Shown: positions 8,180-17,265, numbered from the stretch's first letter. The stretch: DNA of 56,028 bases from Mucilaginibacter sp. (GCA_030445275.1 JAUCSE010000023.1:1-56028); one strand, 5' to 3'. The notes: generated from the sequence alone by a model not told the origin. Numbers and translations are program-made.

Positions 8180-8562
8180 ATTATTATATTGTTTAAATAA
8201 GGTTAATACTAACGGTTATTTATTATAAAAATACTGACTAACAGATAAATAGATTGGTAAATGTAGAAACCCAAATATAATTGATTTGTTTTAAAAACTA
8301 TATAAAATCATAATTATATAATAAACAACTATAGTTTCGGGATAAAAAATAAATAAGCAAGCATGGTGCTTATGAGGGCTGCGCCGTTTGGAGCCGACTC
8401 TTGCTTCGTTCCTTGCAATGAAGTGCGGCTATTCAATTTTGGTAAGATCAGTAAAGTTCTATCTCCGTTCCTTCAGGAGACCTTGGGGGGCACGAAAACT
8501 GAAAGTTATTCCGATCATTTACTTTTTTTCAATACCTTTAATTTAACCTTAAAACACATAAA
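8180..8562. other. 383-base gap, repeat debris
   Basis: The left part is AT-rich, with an inverted repeat AAACTATA...TATAGTTT near 8295-8336. The right part (8365-8505) is GC-richer and shares a TTCAGGAG..CC...AAACT segment with 6985-7010. A 67-codon frame here starts in this debris and ends at the EthD start; I treat it as noise. Confidence 0.5.
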
Positions 8563-8964
8563 ATGAAAACAAAAACTATTTTACTGCTCTTATTTTTCGG
8601 ACTTTCTTTAAGTTGCCTGCAAGCTCAAACAAAAGATGCTCCCAAAGTAAAAAAGGGAATGATCAAAGTAACCGTCCTTTACCCAAATGGAGAGGGGAAA
8701 ACATTTGACATGGATTATTATACCAAGAACCATATGCCGCTGATGGCAAAATTCTTTAACCTGAAAATTTACGCTATCGATAAAGGATTAGCAGGTGGAG
8801 CGCCGAATGTGCCGGTTCCGTTTCTGGCAATTGGTTATTTGTATTTTGACAAGCTTTCTGATTACGAGAAAGCCCTTGCACTGCATGCAGAAGAAATCAA
8901 AGCTGATTTTCCTAAGTACACCAATATCACGCCACTTATCCAGATAAGCGAAGTAATTCAATGA
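8563..8964 (+). CDS. Secreted EthD-domain protein
   Basis: 133 residues with signal peptide MKTKTILLLLFFGLSLSCLQAQ. The mature part matches the EthD dimeric alpha/beta-barrel family: MIKVTVLYPNGEGKTFDMDYY and KNHMPLM, where the Asp-x-x-Tyr...His pattern is typical, then a GYLYFDKLSDYEKAL segment. EthD proteins are small ferredoxin-like-fold proteins of uncertain chemistry, first found with ether-degrading P450s. Here it is alone and exported, so the role is unknown. The start is fixed by the signal peptide. Confidence 0.75.
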   Translation: MKTKTILLLLFFGLSLSCLQAQTKDAPKVKKGMIKVTVLYPNGEGKTFDMDYYTKNHMPLMAKFFNLKIYAIDKGLAGGAPNVPVPFLAIGYLYFDKLSDYEKALALHAEEIKADFPKYTNITPLIQISEVIQ

Positions 8965-9076
8965 CATTTCAAAAAACGAATGGATAATAGAAACTAACGC
9001 CTTGGGTTTTTAATAATACAACACGTTAAAAATATCATTTCGATGAGTCCTGTGGATTATAGTTAAAAAAATATCC

Positions 9077-9164
9077 TGACATTTCGAACGAAGAGAGAAA
9101 TCTTATACTACCTGCAATGTGCACCCTGTATATTGTATAAGATTCCTCCTCGTTCGAAATGACA
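9077..9164. repeat. Dispersed palindrome, TGTCATTTCGA family, copy 2
   Basis: Outer arms TGACATTTCGAACGA and TCGTTCGAAATGACA, inner arms GAAATCTTATAC and GTATAAGATT. It lies between the EthD and TPR genes (convergent) and may act as terminator. A partial extra arm (ATCATTTCGATGAG) sits at 9034-9047. Confidence 0.8.
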
Positions 9165-9251
9165 TTTTTTTTATTTCTTCCGAACACTTATTGTAGGATA
9201 ACCCATGAATTAAATATGGAACTATTCCCCAATGAACCGTGAACAAATGAA

Positions 9252-9593
9252 CTAATAGTCGTCATCATCTTCCTCCACTCCCATGGCCTGTCTGTAAACG
9301 GCCTGTAATTCAGAAAAAGCATGGTTATCGCGCTTCTGTTTGGTAACTTTCATGCCGTTTTCGTAAGTAGTGATAGCATCCTGTTTTCGATTTAGCGCCT
9401 CATATAACTTACCTAAATGATAATAAGTGCCTACATAGTCCGGATGATTTGTAATTAAATCTTCATAATAAGCCAAAGCCTTATCTACCTGATTCAGACG
9501 TAGATATTCTGTAGCGAGGGCGTATTTTAGGAATTCGTCCTCTGGTTCATTCTTTATAAACTCCAATAGCTTATCTAATCTGCTCAACTCCAT
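9252..9593 (-). CDS. Tetratricopeptide-repeat protein
   Basis: 113 residues made of about three TPR units: LLEFIKNEPEDEFLKYALATEYLRLNQVDKALAYYEDLI, then NHPDYVGTYYHLGKLYEALNRKQDAITTYENGM, then a partial helix pair. The C-terminus is acidic (VEEDDDDY). No signal peptide, so probably cytoplasmic. It is divergent from etfB with only 45 bases between starts, so the promoters must overlap or lie back to back. A partner protein cannot be named from sequence. Confidence 0.8.
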   Translation of the reverse strand: MELSRLDKLLEFIKNEPEDEFLKYALATEYLRLNQVDKALAYYEDLITNHPDYVGTYYHLGKLYEALNRKQDAITTYENGMKVTKQKRDNHAFSELQAVYRQAMGVEEDDDDY

Positions 9594-9615
9594 TTTAAAC
9601 TCTATCTTTTTTAAT

Positions 9616-9623
9616 TAAATTTG
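9616..9623 (+). promoter_or_regulatory. -7 promoter element of etfBA
   Basis: TAaaTTTG ends 15 bases upstream of the etfB ATG at 9639, predicting a leader of only about 9 bases. Confidence 0.6.
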
Positions 9624-9638
9624 CAAAAACCTATTGAT

Positions 9639-10376
9639 ATGAAGATCCTGGTATGTGTAAGTAATGTTCCTGATACCACCACAAAAATAACCTTTACTGA
9701 TAACAACACCCAATTTAATACAAACGGTGTTCAATTTATACTGAATCCGTATGATGAGATAGCCCTTTCACGCGCTATTGAGTTAACGGAGGGCGATAAA
9801 GGTTCGGTAACGGTTATCAACGTTGGTGAGGTAAATACAGAGGCCACCGTGCGTAAGGCATTGGCTATTGGAGCCACTGATGCAGTGCGCATAAACGCTA
9901 AACCTCATGATGCCTGGTATGTGGCTTATCAGATAGCGCAATATGTGAAGGCTAATCCATTCGACCTTATTTTAACCGGACGTGAGTCGATTGACTACAA
10001 CGGATCAAAAGTGGCCGGTATGCTGGGCGAGCTGCTGGATATTCCCTCAGTTTCCATCATCAAGAAACTGGATGCTGCTGATAGCAACGCGACCGTTGAA
10101 CGCGAAATTGAAGGCGGTAAAGAGATCCTGACTATCCCTTACCCGTTTGTGGCGGGTACTGCCGAAGGCGTTGCCGAACCTAAAATACCAAATATGCGCG
10201 GTATCATGTCGGCCCGTACCAAACCGCTAACGGTTGTTGAACCTGTTGAGGTAAAAACATTTTCAGAAGTGCTCAGTTATGAAATCCCTGCCCCGCGCGG
10301 GCAAGTAAAACTGGTACCTGCTGATGATGCGGCTAAACTAGTGGAGCTTTTGCACACCGAAGCACGTGTGATATAA
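9639..10376 (+). CDS. etfB: Electron transfer flavoprotein, beta subunit
   Basis: The beta subunit of the ETF heterodimer, which takes electrons from acyl-CoA dehydrogenases and similar flavoenzymes and passes them to ETF:quinone oxidoreductase. From ATG 9639 it has 245 residues and starts MKILVCVSNVPDTTTKI, the canonical beginning; a TTG 18 bases upstream falls inside the promoter. Family segments seen are NPYDEIALSRAIEL, DLILTGRESIDYNGSKV and PYPFVAGTAEGVAEPKIPNMRGIMSARTKPL. Followed after 33 bases by etfA. No acyl-CoA dehydrogenase lies in the window. Confidence 0.93.
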   Translation: MKILVCVSNVPDTTTKITFTDNNTQFNTNGVQFILNPYDEIALSRAIELTEGDKGSVTVINVGEVNTEATVRKALAIGATDAVRINAKPHDAWYVAYQIAQYVKANPFDLILTGRESIDYNGSKVAGMLGELLDIPSVSIIKKLDAADSNATVEREIEGGKEILTIPYPFVAGTAEGVAEPKIPNMRGIMSARTKPLTVVEPVEVKTFSEVLSYEIPAPRGQVKLVPADDAAKLVELLHTEARVI

Positions 10377-10409
10377 TTAATTCAAACCGATTCTAAGAAA
10401 CACATTAAT

Positions 10410-11387
10410 ATGTCAGTTTTAATATATGCGGAAAATACCGGCGGTAAATTCAAAAAGTCAATTTTTGAAGCAGTTAGCTATGCCCGGGCCATTGCCGATC
10501 AGAATAAAACCAATCTCGTTGCTATTTCTATAGGCGATGTTAGTGCCGGTGAATTGGCCGCTTTGGGTAAATACGGCGCCGAAAAAGTACTGAATGTATC
10601 TGGTGATAAATTAAAGAATTTTGTAAACCAGGCCTATGCCTCTATCATTGCCGAAGCTGCTAAAAAACAGGATGCCGATATTGTGGTATTATCCAATACC
10701 TTTTCGGGCCGTGGCCTGGCTCCCAGACTTGGCGTAAAGCTGGAAGCTGGCGTTGCTGATGGTGCGGTGGCGCTTCCAGAGCAAAATGGCGGTAAATTCA
10801 CCATTAAAAAAACAGCATTTTCTGGCAAAGCATTTGCGATTGTTGAATTAACATCTGCCAATAAAGTTATTGCCCTGATACCAAACTCATACAAAGTGGT
10901 GGAAACAGGTGGAACAGCCAAGGTTGAGGACTTTACAGTTGAAACCAAAGAGTCGGATTTTAAAGCCATGATCAAGGAGATCGTACGTTCAACTGATAAA
11001 GTATCCTTACCCGATGCTGAAATTGTGGTTTCGGCCGGACGAGGCCTCAAAGCGCCTGAAAACTGGGGAATGGTAGAAGAACTAGCCGAACTGCTTGGCG
11101 CGGCTACAGCATGCTCAAAACCGGTATCAGATGCCGGATGGCGCCCACATAGTGAACACGTTGGACAAACTGGTATTGCTGTTAGTCCAAATTTGTATAT
11201 TGCGATAGGTATTTCGGGTGCCATACAACACCTGGCTGGCATCAGTTCTTCAAAAGTTATTGTGGTGATCAACAAAGATCCGGAGGCACCGTTTTTCAAG
11301 GTAGCCGACTACGGTATTGTTGGCGACGCATTTGAAGTAGTGCCTAAATTAATAGCAGCCGTTAAAGAATATAAAGCTTCAGCATAA
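10410..11387 (+). CDS. etfA: Electron transfer flavoprotein, alpha subunit
   Basis: 325 residues, the normal length. The N-terminal domain (1-190) resembles the beta subunit. The C-terminal FAD domain has VVSAGRGLKAPENWGMVEELAELLGA, SKPVSDAGWRPHSEHVGQTG, YIAIGISGAIQHLAGI and VVINKDPEAPFFKVADYGIVGD. These are the FAD-binding signatures of EtfA. It is co-transcribed with etfB (33-base gap), and the bifunctional nuclease gene starts 13 bases later, so the three form one operon. Confidence 0.95.
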   Translation: MSVLIYAENTGGKFKKSIFEAVSYARAIADQNKTNLVAISIGDVSAGELAALGKYGAEKVLNVSGDKLKNFVNQAYASIIAEAAKKQDADIVVLSNTFSGRGLAPRLGVKLEAGVADGAVALPEQNGGKFTIKKTAFSGKAFAIVELTSANKVIALIPNSYKVVETGGTAKVEDFTVETKESDFKAMIKEIVRSTDKVSLPDAEIVVSAGRGLKAPENWGMVEELAELLGAATACSKPVSDAGWRPHSEHVGQTGIAVSPNLYIAIGISGAIQHLAGISSSKVIVVINKDPEAPFFKVADYGIVGDAFEVVPKLIAAVKEYKASA

Positions 11388-11400
11388 ATTATTAGGTGCG

Positions 11401-12015
11401 ATGGGTAACAACATGAAAAAAATTAAGCTGGATATTGTAGGCTTGTCATACAGTCAGACGCAATCTGGCGCTTATGCTTTAGTTTTAGGCGAAGTGAGCG
11501 GGCGTCGCAGGCTTCCTATCATTATTGGGAGCTTTGAGGCGCAGGCCATAGCTATAGAAATTGAAAAAATGACCCCGAGCAGGCCACTAACTCACGACTT
11601 GTTCAAGAGTTTCGCGCAGGCTTACCAGATAGAGGTGCAGGAGATCATCATCTATAACCTGGTTGATGGTATATTTTACTCCAAACTCATCTGTAACGAT
11701 GGTAAAAGAACGGTAGAGATAGATGCCCGTACCTCAGATGCTATCGCAGTAGCGGTACGGTTTGAATGCCCTATTTTCACTTATGAGTTTATACTTTCAA
11801 CCGCGGGTATCGTAATTGAAGGTAACGATTTTGTTTACCTGGAAAACATTAATGAGACCCAGGACGAAAAATCGGTGGGCTCGGCCGTAGGCAGCGGATT
11901 TGCATCCCTCAGTGTTGATGAACTAAAAACAAAATTACAGGAGGCCCTGGCCGAAGAATCGTATGAAAAGGCGGCCAAAATACGCGACGAACTAAACAAG
12001 AGAAAAGCATCCTGA
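11401..12015 (+). CDS. Bifunctional nuclease domain (DUF151) protein with UVR motif
   Basis: 204 residues. Residues about 5-135 are a BFN/DUF151 domain (LDIVGLSYSQTQSGAYALVLGEVSGRRRLPIIIG, then DARTSDAIAVAVRFECPIF). The C-terminal 35 residues are a UvrB/UvrC motif (VDELKTKLQEALAEESYEKAAKIRDEL). This architecture is common in Bacteroidota and Chlorobi; plant and bacterial BFN proteins have been reported to cut DNA and RNA. Translation may begin at 11401 or at the second ATG at 11413, which better fits the family start MKKIKL. Third gene of the etf operon and followed by a strong hairpin. Confidence 0.85.
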   Translation: MGNNMKKIKLDIVGLSYSQTQSGAYALVLGEVSGRRRLPIIIGSFEAQAIAIEIEKMTPSRPLTHDLFKSFAQAYQIEVQEIIIYNLVDGIFYSKLICNDGKRTVEIDARTSDAIAVAVRFECPIFTYEFILSTAGIVIEGNDFVYLENINETQDEKSVGSAVGSGFASLSVDELKTKLQEALAEESYEKAAKIRDELNKRKAS

Positions 12016-12065
12016 TTTTAGCTTTTTCAATACATAAATGATCAATTAATAGTAAAAAACAGTAT

Positions 12066-12112
12066 AAAAAGCGTTAAAAATCAACATTATTTAGTTGTTT
12101 TTTAACGCTTTT
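12066..12112 (+). terminator. Terminator of the etfBA operon
   Basis: Long hairpin with arms AAAAGCGTTAAAAATCAAC and GTTGTTTTTTAACGCTTTT around an 8-base loop. AT-rich, with T-rich 3' arm. Confidence 0.7.
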
Positions 12113-12282
12113 ACCCATTTAAATGACTCTTTATTACCTATTAAGCACTGTAATATTAGCATTTTATGCCCCTCTTTTTGTCTTGCCAAATTCTACATTT
12201 TACAGTTTCTTGATTTACATTAATTTCATTACTTTCCGTCTTTAAATTAACACTGAAATAATTATTAAAACCAGGCTCTTAT

Positions 12283-13542
12283 ATGAATATTAAGTTTCGC
12301 TTAATACTGATGAATTTTATGCAGTTTTTTATTTGGGGAGCCTGGCTGCTTACCATTGGGGTGTACTGGTTTCAAAACAAACAATGGTCAGGCGAACATT
12401 TCGGTGCTATTTTTTCTACCATGGGTATCTCGGCTATCTTTATGCCGGCACTCACCGGTATCATTGCCGACAGGTTTATAAATGCTGAAAAACTATATGG
12501 TATGATGCACATCTTAGGAGCATTAACCCTATTCTCATTACCATTGGTAAACAACCCCACCACATTTTTTTGGGTAATACTGCTCAATATGGTTTTCTAT
12601 ATGCCCACCTTGTCATTATCTATAACAGTGGCTTACGCGGCTTTAAAAACCAGCAATAAAGATATCGTAAAAGATTATCCGCCAATAAGAATATGGGGAA
12701 CAATAGGTTTTATTGCGGCCCTCTGGACAGTAAGTATTACGCATAACGAAACCTCAGCCAATCAATTTTATATAGCGTCTGCAATGTCCCTTACTCTTGG
12801 CTTATACTCGTTCACACTACCCAAGGCCCCTCCTCTTTTAAGTAAGGTCACTAATAAATCATTTGTTGAGTTACTGGGGTTAAAGGCTTTCACTTTATTT
12901 AAAACATCAAAATTCGCTATATTTTTCGCCTTTTCGCTGTTATTAGGAGCAGCCTTGCAACTCACCAATGCTTATGGTGATACTTACATTCATGATTTTG
13001 CAAGAATAGCATCCTATAAAGATACTATCGCGGTAAGATACCCGGCCATTATCATGTCTATATCTCAAATTTCTGAGACACTCTTTATTTTGGCTATTCC
13101 ATTCTTTCTGCGCAAATTTGGCATTAAGTATGTAATGCTGTTCAGTATGCTGGCCTGGGTATTGCGTTTTGGTCTTTTTGCCTTCGGCGATCCTGCCGGA
13201 GGATTGTGGATGATCGTCCTGTCATGCATAGTTTATGGTATGGCATTTGATTTCTTCAATATTTCGGGTTCATTATTTGTTGAAACACAAACAACTCCGG
13301 AGATAAGAGGTAGTGCACAGGGACTATTTATGATGATGGTAAATGGCTTTGGCGCTTTTTTTGGAAGCATCGCAAGCGGTATGATCATTGATAAATTTTT
13401 CACCATGCCTGATCACAGCAAAAACTGGCATGGTATCTGGCTTACCTTTGCTGCATATGCCCTGGTTATTGCTATTATTTTTCCGTTTGTATTCAGGTAT
13501 AAACATAACGCAGCGCTCAAACACGCTATAGCACATGCGTAA
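12283..13542 (+). CDS. NupG-like MFS nucleoside/H+ symporter
   Basis: 419 residues with about twelve membrane spans. It begins MNIKFRLILMNFMQFFIWGAWLLTIGVYWF, the signature start of the nucleoside:proton symporter (NupG/XapB) MFS family, followed by TGIIADRFINAEKLYG. Later spans include FDFFNISGSLFVETQTTPEIRGSAQGLF, also typical. In Bacteroidota, members of this family often sit beside ThuA-like, GMC oxidoreductase and sugar-isomerase genes, as here, which suggests sugar-derivative uptake rather than nucleosides; this is inference. Convergent with the ThuA gene (30-base gap). Confidence 0.82.
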   Translation: MNIKFRLILMNFMQFFIWGAWLLTIGVYWFQNKQWSGEHFGAIFSTMGISAIFMPALTGIIADRFINAEKLYGMMHILGALTLFSLPLVNNPTTFFWVILLNMVFYMPTLSLSITVAYAALKTSNKDIVKDYPPIRIWGTIGFIAALWTVSITHNETSANQFYIASAMSLTLGLYSFTLPKAPPLLSKVTNKSFVELLGLKAFTLFKTSKFAIFFAFSLLLGAALQLTNAYGDTYIHDFARIASYKDTIAVRYPAIIMSISQISETLFILAIPFFLRKFGIKYVMLFSMLAWVLRFGLFAFGDPAGGLWMIVLSCIVYGMAFDFFNISGSLFVETQTTPEIRGSAQGLFMMMVNGFGAFFGSIASGMIIDKFFTMPDHSKNWHGIWLTFAAYALVIAIIFPFVFRYKHNAALKHAIAHA

Positions 13543-13572
13543 TATTGGTAAAATATAAAACAAGATCAATCT

Positions 13573-14292
13573 TTATTTCTTTTCCCCAATCGCATATTTA
13601 ATACCACCCAACAGATGTTTTAAATATAATGGATCAGCATATGACTCATCAGTATGGCCCAATGCGGTATAAAATGCCCGGCCTCCATCAAACTCATGAT
13701 ACCAGCTCATGGGATGATTGTCACCATTTTCACCACCGGTATAGCTTTTCTCATCTATTTTGATCAGTATATGCAGGCCATCAGCAATCCATTTAAAATT
13801 GTACCATTCATCCAGTCTTTTCCATTCAGCAGGCAGGTGTTTGGTTGCTATAAAATTGCGATCAACTACATTCAATGTAGCAACCTGCTGTTTAGATGGA
13901 TGGCTTTTAAAATAAGCGCCAACCAAATTGCCATACCACGGCCAGTCATACTCAGTATCAGTAGCCGAATGCACCCCAACAAAACCACCACCGGCTTTGA
14001 TATACTGCTCAAAGGCTGCTTGCTGGGTATCATCGAAAACATTACCTGTGGTACTTAAAAATATCACGGCTGCGTATTGCTTTAAATTATCAGCGGTGAA
14101 TTTTTTAGCATCAGTGGTGGTATCCACATCAAAATTATTTTCCTGGCCAAGTTTGATGATAGCCGGTATACCAACAGCAATAGAGTTATGATGGAAACCT
14201 GCCGTTTTACTAAAGATGAGCACTTTAGCCTTAGCAAAAGCCTGCGTAAATGCAGCACTGATTAAAAGGCATATGATGATTAGTTTTTTCAT
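13573..14292 (-). CDS. Secreted ThuA-like domain protein
   Basis: From the ATG at 14292 the protein has 239 residues with signal peptide MKKLIIICLLISAAFTQAFA. The annotated-length frame from 14343 starts inside a dispersed repeat and is rejected. ThuA-like (class I glutamine amidotransferase-like) features: KVLIFSKTAGFHHNSI, YAAVIFLSTTGNVFDD, GGGFVGVHSATDTEYDWPWYGNLVGAYFKSHP, HPMSWYHEFDGGRAFYTALGHTDESY. The fold lacks the glutaminase cysteine triad. ThuA was linked to trehalose/disaccharide use in rhizobia; Bacteroidota copies accompany periplasmic sugar-oxidation genes. The GMC oxidoreductase gene lies upstream on the same strand. Confidence 0.85.
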   Translation of the reverse strand: MKKLIIICLLISAAFTQAFAKAKVLIFSKTAGFHHNSIAVGIPAIIKLGQENNFDVDTTTDAKKFTADNLKQYAAVIFLSTTGNVFDDTQQAAFEQYIKAGGGFVGVHSATDTEYDWPWYGNLVGAYFKSHPSKQQVATLNVVDRNFIATKHLPAEWKRLDEWYNFKWIADGLHILIKIDEKSYTGGENGDNHPMSWYHEFDGGRAFYTALGHTDESYADPLYLKHLLGGIKYAIGEKK

Positions 14293-14320
14293 GTTAGTTA
14301 GATTATTATATTGTTCAATA

Positions 14321-14420
14321 TCATGCTGAATCTGTTTCAGCATCCCACAAACAGAGGAGTTATTGCATAATCAACTCTGCTCATAAGATCCCGATCCGCC
14401 AACCGGCAGACGGGATGACA
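14321..14420. repeat. Dispersed palindromic repeat of the TCATGCTGAA type
   Basis: Left part TCATGCTGAATCTGTTTCAG, right part AAGATCCCGA...CGGGATGACA. It has the look of the Bacteroidota intergenic family that begins GTCATGCTGAA and ends GGGATGAC. This copy is degenerate and lies between ThuA and GMC genes. Confidence 0.55.
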
Positions 14421-14439
14421 CATATATTTTTGTTGTTTT

Positions 14440-14478
14440 TATCTTTAATCCTTTGTCCTTCTATCTTTTATCCCCTTA
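14440..14478. repeat. Low-complexity TTTATCC/TTTGTCC word tract
   Basis: Words ATCTTTAATCC, TTTGTCC, TTCTATC, TTTTATCC follow each other directly up to the GMC stop codon. Same class of gene-end word tract as other spacers in this window. Confidence 0.5.
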
Positions 14479-16185
14479 AATATTTCCTTTCTTCAATCCA
14501 TCTGCAGCAAAATTAGCTGCGCGCGCGGTTAATGCCATGTAAGTTAATGAGGGATTTTGGCATGCAGATGAAGTCATTGCAGCGCCATCGGTAACAAATA
14601 CGTTTTTGGCGTCCCATACCTGGTTATGCTCGTTTAAAACTGATGTTTTAGGATCGCGGCCCATTCTGGCTGTACCCATTTCATGTATACCATCGCCAAT
14701 ATTGTGTCCCCTGTCGTGCGTTTTAACATTTTTAACCCCGGCGCTTTCCAACATCGCTTTGGCTTCATTCACAATATCAATCCGCATTTTATGCTCATTA
14801 TCCCTGATCACGGCATCCATGGCTAGGATTGGTAATCCCCATTTGTCCTTGCGGGTTTTATCAAGCGTAATCTTGTTATCGTGATATGGAAGTAGTTCGC
14901 CAAAGCCACCTATACCTATTTGCCATGCTCCGGGTTCGGTTATGGCATCTTTATACTGTGCACCAATATTTAGTTCGGCAATTTCCTGGCTCCAGCCTGT
15001 ACGGCTTGCAGCGCCCTGGTAACCAAAGCCACGTAAATAATCCCTTTTGTCACCAAATAAATTGGCAAAACGTACCACATAAATACCGTTGGCCCGGCGG
15101 CCATAATAATATTTGTCCTCAAAACCCTCAACAGAGCCCGATGCCCCCAGGTTGTAGTGATGATCCATAATATTGTGCCCAAGCTCGCCACTGCTGCTGC
15201 CCAATCCATCAGGCCAAACATCTGTAGCCGAATTCATTAACACCCATGCGCTGTTTAAGGCAGAGGCATTAACAAATACAATTTTAGCATGATACTCGTA
15301 GGTTTGGTTTGTTTCAGCATCTACGATTTCTACACCTGTAGCTTTTTGAGTATCCTTATCATACAATATCTTGGTAACTATGGAATATGGCCTTACCGTT
15401 AAATTACCTGTAGCCAAAGCCGCGGGTAATGTAGATGATTGCGTACTGAAATATCCGCCAAAAGGGCACCCCTCCCAGCAACGGTTCCTGAACTGGCATT
15501 TGGTTCTGCCCGGTATAGCTGCAGTTAAATTAGCTACCCTGCCAATAATCATGTGCCTTGTATTATTATAGTTCTTTTTTAAACGTTCGGCCACATCCTT
15601 TTCCACACAATTCATATCCATTGGCGGCAGAAAATGTCCATCCGGTAATTGTGGTAAACCCTCTGATGATCCGCTTATACCGGCAAATTTCTCCACATGG
15701 TCATACCAGGGGGCCAGATCTTTATAACGTATAGGCCAGTCAATTGCCCAGCCATCTTTTGCATTTGCTTCAAAATCATGATCGCTCCAGCGATAGCTTT
15801 GCCTTCCCCATAAAATGGAGCGGCCACCTAACTGATATGCCCGCCACCAGTTAAAGGGCTTAACCTCGGTATAAGGAGCTTCCTGCTCATTGGCCCAATA
15901 ATCCATTATAGGTTCATAAGCGCCCCATCCACGCGATATCACCGGTCGTACTTTACGTTCGGCTTGTGTAGGGTTACCCCGATGCTCCATTTCCCACGGA
16001 TTCTTATTCGCGCTTTGATAATCTTTAATATGCTCAAAATTCCGGCCGCGTTCAAGCATAATGGTTTTCAGGCCTCTTTCAGTTAATTCCTTAGCTGCCC
16101 AGCCTCCGCTTATACCCGAGCCAATAACTATCGCATCATAGGTATTATCGGCTTTGGCTTTGCCGCTTACATTGTTTAATGGCAT
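14476..16185 (-). CDS. GMC-family FAD oxidoreductase
   Basis: 569 residues. The N-terminal dinucleotide fold AIVIGSGISGGWAAKELTER (Gly22-x-Gly24-x-x-Gly27) binds FAD, followed by TIMLERG. Mid-protein: GGRSILWGRQSYRWS and a CQFRNRCWEGCPFGGYFSTQSS segment, with three cysteines. C-terminal HEMGTARMGRDPKTSVLNEHNQVWDAKNVFVTDGAAMTSSACQNPSLTYMALTARAA is the GMC C-terminal signature with the catalytic His region. It resembles the large subunit of gluconate-2-dehydrogenase-type sugar dehydrogenases. The usual small subunit-3 gene is not adjacent. No clear signal peptide. Probably oxidises a sugar or sugar acid. Confidence 0.85.
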   Translation of the reverse strand: MPLNNVSGKAKADNTYDAIVIGSGISGGWAAKELTERGLKTIMLERGRNFEHIKDYQSANKNPWEMEHRGNPTQAERKVRPVISRGWGAYEPIMDYWANEQEAPYTEVKPFNWWRAYQLGGRSILWGRQSYRWSDHDFEANAKDGWAIDWPIRYKDLAPWYDHVEKFAGISGSSEGLPQLPDGHFLPPMDMNCVEKDVAERLKKNYNNTRHMIIGRVANLTAAIPGRTKCQFRNRCWEGCPFGGYFSTQSSTLPAALATGNLTVRPYSIVTKILYDKDTQKATGVEIVDAETNQTYEYHAKIVFVNASALNSAWVLMNSATDVWPDGLGSSSGELGHNIMDHHYNLGASGSVEGFEDKYYYGRRANGIYVVRFANLFGDKRDYLRGFGYQGAASRTGWSQEIAELNIGAQYKDAITEPGAWQIGIGGFGELLPYHDNKITLDKTRKDKWGLPILAMDAVIRDNEHKMRIDIVNEAKAMLESAGVKNVKTHDRGHNIGDGIHEMGTARMGRDPKTSVLNEHNQVWDAKNVFVTDGAAMTSSACQNPSLTYMALTARAANFAADGLKKGNI

Positions 16186-16434
16186 AATTTCAAATGGTTA
16201 CTTGAGGTTAATTAGTATTGATTTTGGTAATTGGTTGAACAATATTATTAATTAAAATTAACTAAAGCAATGAAGTAACAGAAAAAATGCAATCGATTGA
16301 GAACTTAAAGCTAAAACGATTTTAATAATCCTCTTTTGTGATGAAAAAGTACTTCTGTATAAAGTAATTTAGGGTGGAGATTCTGCAAAACAGGATCGGA
16401 TTTCTTATTTTTACCATCTACCTACACAACCCTG

Positions 16435-17265
16435 ATGCTTACTATAAGTGAACTGTATATTTATCCAATAAAATCATTGGGCGGCATATCCCTCACCCGC
16501 GCCGAAGTTACCGACCGTGGCTTTAAATACGACCGCAGGTGGATGCTTGTTGATGAACAAAATCGTTTTCTCACCCAAAGAGAATATCCGCAGATGGCCT
16601 TATTAAAAGTACTGGTTAAAAATGATGGCCTGCTGGTAACCCACTATTCACAAGGCTCAATTATCGTACCTTTTGAACAGTCCGGCAAAACTAAACACGA
16701 GGTGGTTATTTGGGACGATACCTGTACTGGAGTATTTGTAAGTAATGAGCTGGATACCTGGTTTAGTGATGCACTCGATATTAAATGCAGACTGATCTAT
16801 ATGCCCGAAAATACCCGGCGACAGGTAGATCAACAATATGCTCCGAAAGGCATGATTACCTCGTTTGCCGATGCCTACCCCTTTTTATTGATCGGCCAGG
16901 CTTCGCTTGATGACCTAAACAGCCGTCTTGCTGAGTCCTTGCCAATGAACAGGTTCAGGCCAAATGTCGTTTTTACCGGTGGCGAGCCTTTTGAGGAGGA
17001 CCTGATGAATCATCTGCATATAGCTGGCATTAATTTTTACGGCGCCAAGCTTTGCGCGCGCTGTGTGCTGACCACCATAGATCAGCAAACGGCCATCAAA
17101 GCAAAAGAGCCTTTAAAAACCCTGGCTACTTATCGCTTAAGGGATAAAAAAATACTGTTTGGCCAAAATTTAATTCATAAAGGTATCGGGGTATTAAGCG
17201 TGGGTGATACCATTGATGTTTTAAGCATGCACACTGAAGATAGATTTATGGTACTTAAAAAATGA
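16435..17265 (+). CDS. MOSC-domain protein, YcbX/mARC-like
   Basis: 276 residues. An N-terminal MOSC beta-barrel domain (ISELYIYPIKSLGGISLTRAEVTDRGFKYDRRWMLVD) is followed by the MOSC domain with a Cys pair in GAKLCARCVLTTID (Cys207, Cys210). In this family the first conserved Cys ligates a molybdenum cofactor, and the enzymes reduce N-hydroxylated compounds with an electron donor. MNRFRPNVVFTGG is another family landmark. No ferredoxin domain is fused, so a separate donor is needed. The stop codon overlaps the start of the next gene by 4 bases (ATGA). Confidence 0.88.
   Translation: MLTISELYIYPIKSLGGISLTRAEVTDRGFKYDRRWMLVDEQNRFLTQREYPQMALLKVLVKNDGLLVTHYSQGSIIVPFEQSGKTKHEVVIWDDTCTGVFVSNELDTWFSDALDIKCRLIYMPENTRRQVDQQYAPKGMITSFADAYPFLLIGQASLDDLNSRLAESLPMNRFRPNVVFTGGEPFEEDLMNHLHIAGINFYGAKLCARCVLTTIDQQTAIKAKEPLKTLATYRLRDKKILFGQNLIHKGIGVLSVGDTIDVLSMHTEDRFMVLKK

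Noticed and set aside
8363..8566. 67-codon open frame before the EthD gene
   Set aside because: It lies in repeat debris, has many Phe/Cys residues with no domain, and overlaps the EthD start by 4 bases.
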